This document shows, in pieces, positions 35,575-46,393 of a stretch of DNA of 64,000 nt. The position numbers and the translations under genes are program-made. A model generated the notes under the pieces. That model was not told the origin of the DNA, did no database searches, and saw only the letters and a program-made list of their open reading frames with translations. The number at the start of each line of letters is the position of its first letter. Positions within the stretch are counted from its first letter, which is position 1. This DNA comes from Bacteroidales bacterium. GTDB lineage: Bacteria > Bacteroidota > Bacteroidia > Bacteroidales > P3. Location of the stretch: contig JAGAYN010000016.1 of assembly GCA_017940465.1 (NCBI GenBank), forward strand, positions 22,595 to 86,594. Reading direction: 5' to 3'.

Positions 35575-36870
35575 CTATTCTATGATTTCCTCGGGGTCAT
35601 CCGGTCGGCTCCTGCCGCTGTCCAGCAGGGTCTCCTCCTCCTGTTCGGGGGTGATGCGGAAGAGGGCTTTGAGGGGCTTCTTGAGTTCCATCTCGCCATG
35701 CTTCCCCACGCGGTAGGCCACATAGTGGCGTTTCCCCACGGTGAAGGCCGCGGCCTCGGTGGAACTGGCAGCCTCGTAGAAGTATTTCTTCAGCTCGTTT
35801 TCCTGGATACGCTTGCCGAGGTAGATGGTGTCGAACTGCGTCACGTTGATAGGTGCCTGCAGCACCAGGGCCCCTTTGCCGGGCAATTTGCGGGTGGGCA
35901 GGGCCTTGTACTCCGTGCCGCGCGAGGTCTTCACCCGTGCAAAGAAGCGCAGCTTGGCCTCCACCTGCTCCGGCGTGGCGGGGATGCGGATGAATATGGA
36001 GTCCTTCTGCGGCACCTCGCATTCGTCCATCCCGCGGGAATAGTTGCTTTTCAGCACGATATATCCCGCCTGCACCAGCAGTTGCTTCGGGTGCGGGATG
36101 AGGCGGTACTGCTCCACGATGGGGCGATAGCCGAGGTGGTCGTCGATGGATATCTCGATGCCCGTAGGGCAGGTGTCCTTGGTGCCTTCGACCGTGTGCA
36201 GCGCCCCGCGGGTGATGAAGAGCGAGGCGTAGTAGCCATGCACCAGGCTGTCCTCGGCTGGCGTGTAGCAGCCGCGGGCGGAGCCCACGCATTCGTCGGG
36301 GTCGTTCCTGAAGGTGACCAGCACCGTGCCGCGCAGCGGGACACTCTTGTTGAGCAACATCCGCGCCTCCGGCAACTGGCCGCAGTCGTACACCTCCACG
36401 GCCAGCGGCACCTCGTAGCGCAGTACTTCCGACGAATCGCCGTGGCACGAGCAATGGATCGGGTTGTTCGCATAGCGGATGGGGAAGGGGGCGTGGGAGC
36501 GCATGGCGAAGTAGCGCACCACCGCATCGGCGCGCCGACGGCCCAGTTCCCCGTCGTCGTCGGCATAGCTCTCCACCAGCATGGTGTAATAATTGGGGTT
36601 CTCCACGGCGAATGCGATGCGGTAGGCCGAGTCCATCAGGTCAAGATCCTGCTCGCGATACTCCGACTCGTCGCCGTCGAACTGCAGCAACAGGCAGAAC
36701 ACCTCCGGACGCTCCAGCGCCTTCTGCATATTTTTCACCGGCTTGGCACTCGGAATGTAGAGTCCCGACTGCGCACGCAGCCCGATTGCACCGGCCACCG
36801 CCAGCGCCACCAGCACCGCAACCCTGCGCAAGATGCTACTTCTCAATATATTATTAGTACCTATATACAT
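35575..36870 (-). CDS. Exported protein of unknown function with OmpA-like segment
   Basis: 431 residues from the ATG at 36870. Signal peptide (VAVLVALAVAGAIGLRAQ). Residues around VESYADDDGELGRRRADAVVRYFAMRS resemble the peptidoglycan-binding helix of OmpA-type domains. The next block is cysteine-bearing (IHCSCHGDS, DECVGSARGCYTP, KDTCPTG), then an Ig-like region and an acidic tail. I do not recognise the full-length family. An earlier in-frame TTG is at the transcription start and is not the start codon. Confidence 0.7.
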   Translation of the reverse strand: MYIGTNNILRSSILRRVAVLVALAVAGAIGLRAQSGLYIPSAKPVKNMQKALERPEVFCLLLQFDGDESEYREQDLDLMDSAYRIAFAVENPNYYTMLVESYADDDGELGRRRADAVVRYFAMRSHAPFPIRYANNPIHCSCHGDSSEVLRYEVPLAVEVYDCGQLPEARMLLNKSVPLRGTVLVTFRNDPDECVGSARGCYTPAEDSLVHGYYASLFITRGALHTVEGTKDTCPTGIEISIDDHLGYRPIVEQYRLIPHPKQLLVQAGYIVLKSNYSRGMDECEVPQKDSIFIRIPATPEQVEAKLRFFARVKTSRGTEYKALPTRKLPGKGALVLQAPINVTQFDTIYLGKRIQENELKKYFYEAASSTEAAAFTVGKRHYVAYRVGKHGEMELKKPLKALFRITPEQEEETLLDSGRSRPDDPEEIIE

Positions 36871-36894
36871 AGTATACCGCTCTAATATCAATCT

Positions 36895-36903
36895 GCAAAG
36901 GTA
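36895..36903 (-). promoter_or_regulatory. -7 promoter box (TACCTTTGC) for the exported-protein/panB run
   Basis: Minus-strand TAnnTTTGC match, 24 bases upstream of the ATG at 36870. Confidence 0.7.
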
Positions 36904-36951
36904 AGCAAAAAAAACGACTCATGAAAAAAAATTTCACCTCCCCTCGCCCAC

Positions 36952-37080
36952 CGCAACTGCCTGTCTCCCAGCACCCTACAAGTTATAGGTTTTGCTCATC
37001 TTCGTATCCCGCTGGTGATTGCAAACAATATAATCGGCAACCCCGCGTTAAGTGAATGAAGAATGAAGAATGAAGAATGA
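36952..37080 (+). repeat. Dispersed intergenic repeat, copy 1, ending in (TGAAGAA)n
   Basis: Begins CGCAACTGCCTGTCTCCCAG, continues with TATAGGTTTTGCTC and CTGGTGATT, and ends in tandem TGAAGAA heptamers. The same order of words is found at 45786-45900. A palindromic AT-rich tail (TTCAAATTTC..GAAATTGA) follows before the DUF6266 start. Confidence 0.75.
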
Positions 37081-37127
37081 AATTCAAATTTCAATTCTCA
37101 ATCTTCAATTTCAAAATTGAATAGATT

Positions 37128-37907
37128 GTGGCAATAATCGAACAGGGAATCCTTGGCGGCTTCAGCGGCCGCGTAGGCACCGTGGTGGGCTATCACCGGC
37201 ACGGGGCCTGGTTCGTCCGTGCCTACCAGCCGCACATCAACGACCGCAAATCAGCCGCCCAGCTCGAGCAACGCTCCCGCTTCAAGGCGATGATCCAGTT
37301 CGCCTCGCCCGCCACCGGAGCGCTGCGCCTCGGGCTGCGACAGATGGCTCTATCAGAGGGAATTACGGAGGGGAACTGCTTTCTGAAAATCAACAAGGAC
37401 AGGTTCGTCGCCGAAGCCCAGGGAGGTGTAGGCGTGGACTACCCTCGGCTGCAGTTCTCGCGCGGTGCGCTGGCGGGAGTGGCGCTTACGGAGTGCGCGG
37501 TGGACGAGCGGAATGTGCTGTCGGTCGGCTGGCGCAGCCTCGGGGGCGGTGCTGCCGACCGAGTGGTGATCTACCTCTGGTGCCCCACGGCGGGGCGCGG
37601 GCTGACCGCCGAGGCCGACCGTTGCCGCCACGGGTTGCGCGCCATGTTGCCGCAGGCCTTTGCCGGCCAGGAGGTGCACTGCTGGGCGTTTGCCGTCAAC
37701 CAACTCGGCATTGCCTCGCCGACAGCCTACAGCGCCGCAGGAGTCCCTACGAGAGGGGCTGCCGCTGGGGAGATGCCTACAGGCCAAAGTCCTCTTTCAC
37801 CCGCTGCGCAAAGCGTGTCGCGCCGGAGTGGTTCAGATGGAGATCATCGTAGTAAAGCGTGTCACAGCGGAAGTCGATGTCGTCCAGATAGTTGCGGAAT
37901 TCCATAG
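37128..37907 (+). CDS. DUF6266 family protein with aberrant C-terminus
   Basis: Starts at GTG. The N-terminal AIIEQGILGGFSGRVGTVVGYHRHGAWFVRAYQP is the DUF6266 hallmark; these proteins of about 210 residues are common, of unknown function, and sometimes linked to structural or phage-like roles. The first 215 residues fit the family. The last 45 or so (after YSAAGVPTRGAAAGEMPTG) are low-complexity and run antisense through the SGNH gene for 131 bases. The original stop was probably lost or a frameshift occurred near 37760. The true functional end is uncertain. Confidence 0.72.
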   Translation: MAIIEQGILGGFSGRVGTVVGYHRHGAWFVRAYQPHINDRKSAAQLEQRSRFKAMIQFASPATGALRLGLRQMALSEGITEGNCFLKINKDRFVAEAQGGVGVDYPRLQFSRGALAGVALTECAVDERNVLSVGWRSLGGGAADRVVIYLWCPTAGRGLTAEADRCRHGLRAMLPQAFAGQEVHCWAFAVNQLGIASPTAYSAAGVPTRGAAAGEMPTGQSPLSPAAQSVSRRSGSDGDHRSKACHSGSRCRPDSCGIP

Positions 37908-38727
37908 GCTGCTGTGCCTGCACCGTGGCCACGACATGCTGCAGGTCGGCATGGAGCCTGTCGGTGCATTGGCCGAGGTAGCTGTCCGACGCCGGGCAGA
38001 CCACGGCGATGAAGCGCACACCGCGGTCGTGGCAGAGGCCGGCCAGTTCGGCCAGCAAGCGCGCGTAGCGGTCCACCACCTCGGGCTCGTGCTGCGTGGA
38101 ACTCACCGTGGGGCGCAAGCCGTCTTTGCGGTTGGTGTGGGCGGTGTAGCCCAGCGAGTCGCACCCCACACCGGAGTGGAACGAGCGATAGGAGAGGTGG
38201 CCCGAGGCCAGCAGCGAACGGCAGAGCCAACGCTGGGGGAAGCCGTCGCAATAGAGGTGCCACGACCGAGCATATTCCGCCCCTTCGGTGATGCTGCGTC
38301 CGTCGGCAGCAAGGTAGCCAATGTTGATGGGGTAGAGCACGGTGTGCAGGTTGGGCAACATGGGCAGGTAGCGCCGCGCCAATTCGACGTCGTACCAAAG
38401 TTTGCGGTTAACCTGCGAGGTCATGAAGACACTGTCGCCCAGCACATGGGGGTTGAACGACACCGCAAATAGACTGTGCCCCAGGAGGAGGGTGGCGATG
38501 TCGTCGGCGTGGTTCTCCAGGTAGCGGCGTTTGTAGCGGGATTCGTTCTCGACCTTTGTGCCAAGCCATTCGAGGGGCAGCACAAAGCACACCAGCGCGA
38601 GGAGGCAGACCACAAGGGCGGTACGGATAAATATAACTGGCTGATTATCACCCCCCCCCGCTTTTCTCACCGTATCATTGGAGGCGGAGCTGGTGGAGCG
38701 CTTGGGAGTTAACATTTGGAGTGTCAT
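37777..38727 (-). CDS. SGNH/GDSL-like membrane-anchored protein, copy 1
   Basis: 316 residues. One N-terminal membrane helix (VIFIRTALVVCLLALVCFVLPL), then an SGNH-like extracytoplasmic domain: the nucleophile block LLGHSLFAVS (Ser85) and the Asp-His pair YYDDLHLNHSG (Asp294, His297). It resembles DltD/AlgX-type acyl-transfer or esterase modules that modify envelope glycans. It is paralogous to the gene just upstream. A second ATG at 38715 is an alternative start. Confidence 0.75.
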   Translation of the reverse strand: MTLQMLTPKRSTSSASNDTVRKAGGGDNQPVIFIRTALVVCLLALVCFVLPLEWLGTKVENESRYKRRYLENHADDIATLLLGHSLFAVSFNPHVLGDSVFMTSQVNRKLWYDVELARRYLPMLPNLHTVLYPINIGYLAADGRSITEGAEYARSWHLYCDGFPQRWLCRSLLASGHLSYRSFHSGVGCDSLGYTAHTNRKDGLRPTVSSTQHEPEVVDRYARLLAELAGLCHDRGVRFIAVVCPASDSYLGQCTDRLHADLQHVVATVQAQQPMEFRNYLDDIDFRCDTLYYDDLHLNHSGATRFAQRVKEDFGL

Positions 38728-38759
38728 TGCATTGCTATGGTGTCAAGGGCTGGGAAGTT

Positions 38760-39665
38760 CTATATGCCGAAATCGGCCTTCACACGCTGGGCGAACCGCT
38801 CGGCACCGAGGAAGTTGAGGTGGTTCCAGTTCCAGTAGAGCGAGTCGGCGCGGAAATCGGGGTCGGCAATGTAGTTGTGGTACTCCACGGGGTGCTGCTC
38901 CCCCACCCTGTTGGCCATGCGTTGCAAATTGGCGACCCCATCCGGGGTGGCCTCGGCAAGGAACGAGTCGTGGAACGGGGGTGTGAGCAGGACGAAGCGC
39001 ACCCCCTGGCGGTGGCAGACGGCGGCGATGCGCATCAAATAACCCGTGGTCACGTCGATGCCGCTTTGGTGTGGCGGGTGGTATCTGCCTGCCCCTCCGT
39101 CGCCGCGGTCCATGCGCCCCTCGAAAGGGAGGTAGCCCTGTAAACCCAGCATACAGGCTTCGCGCCGGCACTTGCGGAAAGTGAAACTATTGGAGAGGAA
39201 AGCCGACGAACTGATAAGCGACTGGGGGAACTGCTCGTCGCGGGTATGCATGTAGCGGTGGTAGTCGTAAGACACCTTGTGCTCGAAGCCGTTGAGGTAA
39301 GCGCCGCGCATGTTGTAGCTCAACGGCAGCATGACAACGCGGAGGTTGGGCATAAGAGGCACAAAGTGCTCGGCCAACTGCGCGTCGTGCACTATAGAGC
39401 GGCTCGCCATGGCGAAACAATAGGCACTGTCGCCAAACACATAGGGCGGCATCCCGTGCTCGAACAGGCTGTTGCCCAGCATGAGCACCGAGATGTCCTC
39501 GAGGTGCGACTGGAGGTAGTCGTACTTGCAGGTGTACCTGTTGCGTCCCAGCCCCATGGCCCACTCGCATACCAGCACCGGCAGCACAGCCATCAGCACC
39601 GTGAAGAACACATCCCTTGCAAACAGCCATACACCTCCCGCTCTACTTGAACCTATTTTTCCCAC
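38760..39665 (-). CDS. SGNH/GDSL-like membrane-anchored protein, copy 2
   Basis: 301 residues, paralogous to copy 1 along its length (shared GxSLF..., FGDSA..., PNLRVVMLPLSYN, GVRFVLLTPP, HLN..GAERFAQRVKADFG). Block I is LMLGNSLFEHG (Ser66). The usual catalytic Asp before His282 is Asn279 (WNWNHLN), so the catalytic pair may be altered. It starts ten bases after the moxR stop, so it should be part of the guaB-moxR transcript. Confidence 0.75.
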   Translation of the reverse strand: MGKIGSSRAGGVWLFARDVFFTVLMAVLPVLVCEWAMGLGRNRYTCKYDYLQSHLEDISVLMLGNSLFEHGMPPYVFGDSAYCFAMASRSIVHDAQLAEHFVPLMPNLRVVMLPLSYNMRGAYLNGFEHKVSYDYHRYMHTRDEQFPQSLISSSAFLSNSFTFRKCRREACMLGLQGYLPFEGRMDRGDGGAGRYHPPHQSGIDVTTGYLMRIAAVCHRQGVRFVLLTPPFHDSFLAEATPDGVANLQRMANRVGEQHPVEYHNYIADPDFRADSLYWNWNHLNFLGAERFAQRVKADFGI

Positions 39666-39674
39666 AATACTTCC

Positions 39675-40646
<972 letters not shown>

Positions 40647-40652
40647 AAAGCG

Positions 40653-41987
40653 TTATTGTAGGTTCTCGAACACACAGTTCTTGTACTCGTCGGAGAGTTT
40701 GATATAGGTGTTTTGCATCTGGCGGCGTGCCCATTCCTGCATGCGCTTCTGCTTGGCGGCGGCCAGGGCGGCGTTGTAGATGTTGTCGTAGTCGTCGGTG
40801 AGGTTGGCCCTGTGGGCCGGATACTTCTTGTTGAGGCGCACGATGCGGTAGGCGTCGCGCTGGTCGGCGGTCTTCATGGCGGTGGCGTTGCTGATCTGCC
40901 CCTCGTCCATACCGGGGATGCCCACAGTGTAGTAGTGCTCCTTGATGGCCTCGGCGTCGAACCGGCTGCTGCCGTCGGCGGAGTTGGTCACCGTGCCTCC
41001 CTGCTTGGCGCCGGAGCCTGTGCTGTAGCGGCGCGCTGCATCCTCGAACGAGATGCGTCCGGCGCGGATTTCGGTAGCCAGGCTGTCCAGGCGCATACGG
41101 GCCTGCAGGAGGTCCTCCGACGACACCTTGGGCGTAATCAGGATGTGCCTCACGTTGATGGTGTTGCCGCGGCGCTCGATGAGCTGGATGATGTGGAATC
41201 CGAACTGTGTCTCGATGATGGGCGACACCTCGCCGGGCTTGAGGGCGAAGGCGGCAGCCTCGAACTCGCCCACCATGTCGCCACGCGAGAAGAATCCCAG
41301 TTCACCTCCCTGCTTGGCAGAGCCGGGGTCCTGGGAGTAGAGGGTGGCCAGCATGGAGAATTTCTCCCCCTTGAGGATGCGCTCGCGCAAAGCCGCCAAC
41401 TCGCCGCGCACACGGTCGCGTTCGGTCTCGGAGATGGCGGGCTCGATGACGATTTCCGACAACTCGTAGCGTTCGGGCATCATGGGAAGGCTGTCGGCCG
41501 GCAGGCTGTTGAAGAAGTCGGTCACCTCGGCCGGCGTGATGTTCACCCCTTCGGTCACCGCGCGCTCCGCATTGCGGCTCATCAGGTTGTTGCGTATCAT
41601 GCGCTCGTACTGCTCCTTGAGCTCGTCATAGGTGAAGCCCGTCGCCTCGCGCAGCCCCTCCTTGGAGCCGTACTGGCGGAGGTCGTTCTTGAGGTAGTAC
41701 TGCACGTACTGGTTCACATCGGCATCCGTCACCTCCAGGCTGTCCACCTCGGCCTTGTGCACCAGCAACTGGGCCAGAATCAGGTTCTCGAGGATGGCGC
41801 AGCGCGTGGACTGCTCGTCGCCCACGCCCGAGCGGAGGCGCATCTGGGCATAGGAGCGGTCGATGTCGGAATACTTGACGATATTGCGCCCCACCACCGC
41901 CGCCACGCCGTCGACCAGCGTGCCCGGCTGCGCCGTGGCCGCCGCGACGGCACACAGCAGGAGGGTTGCCATGGCTATTCTCTTCAT
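40653..41987 (-). CDS. SurA-like periplasmic peptidyl-prolyl isomerase chaperone
   Basis: 444 residues with signal peptide ([20 protein letters not shown]), a SurA-type N-domain ([30 protein letters not shown]) and two parvulin domains ([18 protein letters not shown]...[13 protein letters not shown], then VRHILITPK...GAKQGGTV). It probably escorts outer-membrane barrels, including TonB receptors and PorV. It lies between a second parvulin protein and moxR in a tight operon with guaB. Confidence 0.9.
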   Translation of the reverse strand: MKRIAMATLLLCAVAAATAQPGTLVDGVAAVVGRNIVKYSDIDRSYAQMRLRSGVGDEQSTRCAILENLILAQLLVHKAEVDSLEVTDADVNQYVQYYLKNDLRQYGSKEGLREATGFTYDELKEQYERMIRNNLMSRNAERAVTEGVNITPAEVTDFFNSLPADSLPMMPERYELSEIVIEPAISETERDRVRGELAALRERILKGEKFSMLATLYSQDPGSAKQGGELGFFSRGDMVGEFEAAAFALKPGEVSPIIETQFGFHIIQLIERRGNTINVRHILITPKVSSEDLLQARMRLDSLATEIRAGRISFEDAARRYSTGSGAKQGGTVTNSADGSSRFDAEAIKEHYYTVGIPGMDEGQISNATAMKTADQRDAYRIVRLNKKYPAHRANLTDDYDNIYNAALAAAKQKRMQEWARRQMQNTYIKLSDEYKNCVFENLQ

Positions 41988-42003
41988 AATGTAATGCTTT
42001 CTG

Positions 42004-44079
42004 TTAATACTTGATATTCCCCACAACGTCCCAGTGGACCTTGACCTGGTACTTCTCACGCAGTTGCTCCGCCAGTTCCCGCTCCACCTCGTTCTGCCAG
42101 GCGTTGAGGTAGTAGCCGCGGGCCTCGCTGGGGCCCTTCAGCGAAGGCTCCAGGATGTCCAGCACCACCACGGCACGGTAGCCCTTGCCCTGGGGCGAGA
42201 GGTAGACGCCGCGCTGCCACTGGTCGTCGGCAAGCAACTTCTGGTTACGCTGCTCCACCAGTTCGCTTGTGAACGCCACCGCGTCGTCGCCGCAGCGCTT
42301 GCGGTCCCGCTTGCCCAGCAGCGCCTGTTGCATCGCGCTGGACGACTGGTTCTTCTTCAACGCCTTGTTCAGCAGGGCCTCCGCCTTGGCAGGCGGCAGG
42401 CAGAGACTGTCGCTCACGTGGAACTCCACGGCGCGGGCACGCACCCTCCAGAAGTAGAGCGAATCGTCGGGGTTGGACATGCGCTTGCCTTTGCTCTCCC
42501 GGTCATAGAAAGCCCGGAAGCCGACGGAATCCACCAGCGCCTTGGTCCAGATCATCTTGTCGTTGTAGTTGAAAATCATCAGGCCGCGACGGTATTCCTC
42601 CACGGTCTCTGCAAAGTCGGGATGCTCCTTCTCCAGCTGGGAATCGGCATAGGCGATCGATACGCTGTCGAGGAAGTCCTCGTATCTTTCGTACAGCAGG
42701 GCGGACAAGGGCATGTAGCGGTCAGATCCCTGGTGGGTGGCGAGGTAGTGGGCAAAGTCCAGCGCGTTGTAGTCGCGCACAGGGGTGCTGACCATCGGAC
42801 GGCGGTCCTTGATGTCCTCCTCTTTGTATTTCCACTCCTTCCCATGGAAGGAATTGTCGAGCAGGCTGAGCATCTCGTCGAGCGAGGCGCGCATCTCCAC
42901 CGGCTGCCCCTTTTTCCCCCTTGCTGTCGCGACGGGGGTCTGCGTGAGGTCCAGGATGCCATAGCGCTTGCGGCAGGTCTCCGCAAAGTGGCGGCGCGAG
43001 GCGAGGTTGCGCTGCGGGTCGCGCGACATGCGCTGCTTGTAGAGGGGCAGCAGGTCCTCGAACGAAGGCATCGTGTCGCGACGCACCAGGCGCACAATGT
43101 GCCACCCGTAGCGGGTGAGGAACGGCCGGGAGAATTCGCCCTCCTTGAGGCCGGAAAGCACTTTCACATATTCATGCGGAAGCTGAGACATCGAGGCATC
43201 GACCAGATAGCCACCTGCGTTGGCGGTGCTGAAGTCGTCGCTCTGACGGGCCACTATCTCGAACGGCTGGCCGCTGAGCAGACGGTCGTAGGCGTCGCCT
43301 ATGTCGGCCTGTCGGCTCTCTTCCCGGTACCATATATGCTGGAGGGTCACCTTGCCGTAGTAAGGCACGCGGTCGTGCAGCTTGATGATATGGTAGCCAT
43401 ACTGTGTGCGCACCGGCTCGCTGATGTCGCCCGGCTTCATGGAATAGGCGGCATTCTCGAAGGGATAGACCATGTCGAAAGCGGAGAAATAGTTGAGTTC
43501 CCCCTCGTTGGCATGCACCTGCGCCTGGGGATTGGAGCGGCGGGCTTCACCGATGGCCACCTCCGTGAAGTTGGCCCCGTCGAGGATGCGCTTGCGCAAT
43601 TCCAAGGCCCGCTCGTAGGCCGCCAGGGTATCCTCCGGCTTGGCCCCCTGCGGCACACGCACCAGTATGTGCGATGCGTGGAGGGCATAGTGGTTACGCT
43701 CGTAGGCTTCGCGGAGCATGGCGGACTGCACGGAGGAATCCATCAGGTAGGGCGTGGCCAGTTCGGCACGGTTGCGCATGAGTTCCGCCACCAGATCGGC
43801 CGCGGTGTCCATGCCCATCGAGCGGGCATCGAGCACCTTGGCGCGGAAGATGGCATAGAGGCCGGCATACTCCCGCAGGGCCTGCTCTTTGTCGAAGGCG
43901 GTGACGCCGGGCTTGCGCGAGAGGTTCTCCCCTACCGACTTCCAGAATTCGCGCATGAATTCGCTTTGGCGGATCGGCTGACCGCCAACCTCCATCACTA
44001 CGGGGTCGGTCTGGGCCCGCAGGGGCATTGCGAGGGCTGCCGCCATTACCACGGCCAGCGCCATCAGTCTTTTCTTCAT
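42004..44079 (-). CDS. Large periplasmic parvulin-type peptidyl-prolyl isomerase
   Basis: 691 residues from [23 protein letters not shown] (signal peptide). Two parvulin domains in the first half: [17 protein letters not shown] ... [11 protein letters not shown] and [16 protein letters not shown] ... [11 protein letters not shown]. The rest is a long helical/beta region with no recognised domain, as in Bacteroides proteins encoded between guaB and surA. Role: folding of envelope proteins. A slightly earlier ATG (44112) would remove the N-terminal position of the signal peptide, so 44079 is preferred. Confidence 0.88.
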   Translation of the reverse strand: MKKRLMALAVVMAAALAMPLRAQTDPVVMEVGGQPIRQSEFMREFWKSVGENLSRKPGVTAFDKEQALREYAGLYAIFRAKVLDARSMGMDTAADLVAELMRNRAELATPYLMDSSVQSAMLREAYERNHYALHASHILVRVPQGAKPEDTLAAYERALELRKRILDGANFTEVAIGEARRSNPQAQVHANEGELNYFSAFDMVYPFENAAYSMKPGDISEPVRTQYGYHIIKLHDRVPYYGKVTLQHIWYREESRQADIGDAYDRLLSGQPFEIVARQSDDFSTANAGGYLVDASMSQLPHEYVKVLSGLKEGEFSRPFLTRYGWHIVRLVRRDTMPSFEDLLPLYKQRMSRDPQRNLASRRHFAETCRKRYGILDLTQTPVATARGKKGQPVEMRASLDEMLSLLDNSFHGKEWKYKEEDIKDRRPMVSTPVRDYNALDFAHYLATHQGSDRYMPLSALLYERYEDFLDSVSIAYADSQLEKEHPDFAETVEEYRRGLMIFNYNDKMIWTKALVDSVGFRAFYDRESKGKRMSNPDDSLYFWRVRARAVEFHVSDSLCLPPAKAEALLNKALKKNQSSSAMQQALLGKRDRKRCGDDAVAFTSELVEQRNQKLLADDQWQRGVYLSPQGKGYRAVVVLDILEPSLKGPSEARGYYLNAWQNEVERELAEQLREKYQVKVHWDVVGNIKY

Positions 44080-44137
44080 CGCTTGAAGGTGTTGTGTTCT
44101 GTTTGGGTGCATGATTCTTGAATGGAGAGGCCGTAGG

Positions 44138-45610
44138 CTAACGGCTGTAGTTGGGGGCCTCGCGGGTGATGGCTATGTCGTGCGGATGGCTCTCGGTGCG
44201 GCCCGCGTCGGTGATGCGTATGAACTTGGCCTGCTGCAGGTCGCCGATGGTGCGGCTACCCGTGTAGCCCATGCCGGCCTTGAGGCCGCCCACCATCTGG
44301 TACAGCACCTCGCTGAGGGTGCCTTTGTAGGGCACGCGGCCGACGACACCTTCGGGCACAAGCTTCTTGACATCGGTCTCTTTGTCTTGGAAGTAGCGAT
44401 CCTTGGAGCCGCTCTGCATGGCCTCGAGGGAACCCATGCCGCGGTAGGACTTGAATTTGCGGCCCTCGAAGATGATTGTCTCACCCGGGGCCTCCTCGAC
44501 ACCGGCCACCAGCGAGCCCACCATGACCGAACTGGCTCCGGCGGCCAGGGCTTTCACGATGTCGCCGCTGTAGCGGATACCGCCGTCGGCGATGACGGGC
44601 ACGTCGAATCCATTCTGTTTCAGCGCGCCGCACACTTCGCATATAGCAGTGAGCTGGGGCACACCGATGCCGGCCACAATGCGTGTGGAGCAGATGCTTC
44701 CCGGGCCAATGCCCACCTTGATGGCGTCGGCGCCTGCCTCGGCCAGCATGAGGGCGGCCTCGCCCGTGGCGATGTTGCCCACCACCACATCGATATCCTT
44801 GTATTTGGCCTTCACTTGCTTGAGGGCTTCGACCACGCGGATGGAATGTCCATGGGCGGTGTCGATGACGATAGCGTCGGCTCCGGCCTTGACCAATGCC
44901 TCGACACGCTCCATCATATCGGGCGTGATGCCCACGCCGGCAGCCACGCGAAGGCGGCCGTTGCGGTCCTTGCAGGCGTCGGGACGCTCCTTGGTCTTGA
45001 TGATGTCGCGATAGGTGATCAGGCCCACAAACTGGCCCTTGGCGTTCACCACGGGCAGTTTCTCTATCTTGTGCTGCTGCAATATCTCGGTGGCCTCGGC
45101 GAAGGTGGTGCCTTCGTGGGTGGTGATGAGGTCGGTGATCATTATCTCGCTCAGCGGACGCTCGGGGTCGCGCTCGAAGCGCAGGTCGCGGTTGGTGACC
45201 ATGCCGATGAGCATCCGGCCCGCGTCCACGATGGGTATGCCGCCGATGCCGTACTCCGCCATCAGCTGCAGCGCATCCTTCACCTTGGCCTCCTTCGTGA
45301 GGGTGATGGGGTCGACGATCATGCCGTTCTCGGCACGCTTCACCTTGCGCACCTCGTTAGCCTGGCGCTCGATGGGCATGTTCTTGTGCAGCACACCGAT
45401 GCCGCCCTCCTGCGCCATCGCGATGGCCATGGCCGCCTCGGTGACAGTGTCCATGGCGGCCGACACAAGCGGGGTGTTCAGCCCGATGTTTTTTGAGAAA
45501 CGCGACGCCACGGTAACCTCGCGCGGCAGGATTTCCGAATAGGCCGGCACCAGGAGCACGTCGTCATACGTGAGCCCCTCGCCGATGAATTTGCTGGTGT
45601 CTGTATACAT
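44138..45610 (-). CDS. guaB: Inosine-5'-monophosphate dehydrogenase
   Basis: 490 residues. Oxidises IMP to XMP in guanine nucleotide synthesis. TIM barrel split by two CBS domains (about 95-210, e.g. [30 protein letters not shown]). Catalytic Cys in [11 protein letters not shown], nucleotide loop [15 protein letters not shown], flap GMGSLEAM. First gene of the operon reading to 37777, with a TATCTTTGC box 32 bases upstream. Confidence 0.96.
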   Translation of the reverse strand: MYTDTSKFIGEGLTYDDVLLVPAYSEILPREVTVASRFSKNIGLNTPLVSAAMDTVTEAAMAIAMAQEGGIGVLHKNMPIERQANEVRKVKRAENGMIVDPITLTKEAKVKDALQLMAEYGIGGIPIVDAGRMLIGMVTNRDLRFERDPERPLSEIMITDLITTHEGTTFAEATEILQQHKIEKLPVVNAKGQFVGLITYRDIIKTKERPDACKDRNGRLRVAAGVGITPDMMERVEALVKAGADAIVIDTAHGHSIRVVEALKQVKAKYKDIDVVVGNIATGEAALMLAEAGADAIKVGIGPGSICSTRIVAGIGVPQLTAICEVCGALKQNGFDVPVIADGGIRYSGDIVKALAAGASSVMVGSLVAGVEEAPGETIIFEGRKFKSYRGMGSLEAMQSGSKDRYFQDKETDVKKLVPEGVVGRVPYKGTLSEVLYQMVGGLKAGMGYTGSRTIGDLQQAKFIRITDAGRTESHPHDIAITREAPNYSR

Positions 45611-45641
45611 ATCTGTGCGGTTTTAACGAGTGAATTAATTT

Positions 45642-45650
45642 GCAAAGATA
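45642..45650 (-). promoter_or_regulatory. -7 promoter box (TATCTTTGC) for the guaB operon
   Basis: Minus-strand TAnnTTTGC match; the next bases read AAATTAATTC, giving a leader of about 25 bases. Confidence 0.75.
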
Positions 45651-45785
45651 CAACTTTTTTCCGACATGGAGGGAAAAATTATCAACATCCAACGCTACAC
45701 CCTTATTATCACCACATTACATTTCCCGCACCCGACGGCCCCGTTTTTTGATTCCGACCGCCTCCAAAGCCCGTTTTCCCACATT

Positions 45786-45900
45786 CGCAACTGCCTGTCT
45801 CCCAGCATCCTCCTTGCTATAGGTTTTACTCCTCTTTCTATCTACCTGGTCATTGGGAGGAGGAAGGTGGGATTGAAGAATGAAGAATGAAGAATGAAAG
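45786..45900 (+). repeat. Dispersed intergenic repeat, copy 2, ending in (TGAAGAA)n
   Basis: CGCAACTGCCTGTCTCCCAG, then CTATAGGTTTTACTC, CTGGTCATT and tandem TGAAGAA heptamers, in the same order as at 36952-37080. Confidence 0.75.
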
Positions 45901-45972
45901 TTAAATGTCGAAGACCAAAATTAAAAAAAGTTAAAAAAACGAAAACTAACAGCTGACATTTGAAAAAAATTG

Positions 45973-45981
45973 TATATTTGC
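45973..45981 (+). promoter_or_regulatory. -7 promoter box (TATATTTGC) for the 46-kb exported genes
   Basis: Matches TAnnTTTGC, 28 bases before the ATG at 46009. Confidence 0.7.
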
Positions 45982-46008
45982 AGCAGCCAACCATAAACAC
46001 ACCATACC

Positions 46009-46393
46009 ATGAAAAACAATTTATTACATTCGGTATCAATCCGTTGCATCGCAATCGCAATGGTCATGTCACTGTCCAATTTCGCATTTGGACAGGAGGC
46101 TATTTACGTGATGCCTGCCATCCATCCGCAGGAGGCCATCGTCAGACACTGGTACGATGATTATTATGTGGTCTATAGCCACGACTTGTCGTCCGCCTAT
46201 TTTCTTATGGCAATTCAGAGGATTCCCCGGAAAGAACTGTTCATATCAAGACCCCCTCCCCCACATGCATCGCTTCTACAGCGATGGCAATGACTACATC
46301 GACCTCCCTCCTGCCAGATTTACCCCCAACCTTTCCAGCATTTCCATAAACACATCAGTACATGAAATAAAAAAAATATGCGAATCACCATGA
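46009..46393 (+). pseudogene. Exported protein gene broken by a frameshift
   Basis: The first frame gives a signal peptide (CIAIAMVMSLSNFAFGQ) and EAIYVMPAIHPQEAIVRHWYDDYYVVYSHDLSSAYFLMA, then stops after 94 residues. From the C-rich tract near 46250 (ACCCCCTCCCCCA) the next frame continues plausibly as PHMHRFYSDGNDYIDLPPARFTPN and ends at 46393, overlapping the next start. A one-base change in the C runs, real or a sequencing error, would explain this. The family is not recognised. AT-rich compared with the window. Confidence 0.65.

Larger units (their letters stand above)
45651..46008. other. Divergent intergenic region between guaB and the 46-kb exported genes
   Basis: AT-richer than its surroundings. 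Contains upstream sequence of the guaB promoter, the second copy of the CGCAACTGCCTG repeat (45786-45900) and the TATATTTGC promoter at 45973. A short open frame through it overlaps the repeat and has no coding character. Confidence 0.5.

Noticed and set aside
45666-45890. Short plus-strand frame between guaB and the 46-kb genes
   Set aside because: Overlaps the dispersed repeat at 45786 and lacks coding character; better read as intergenic.
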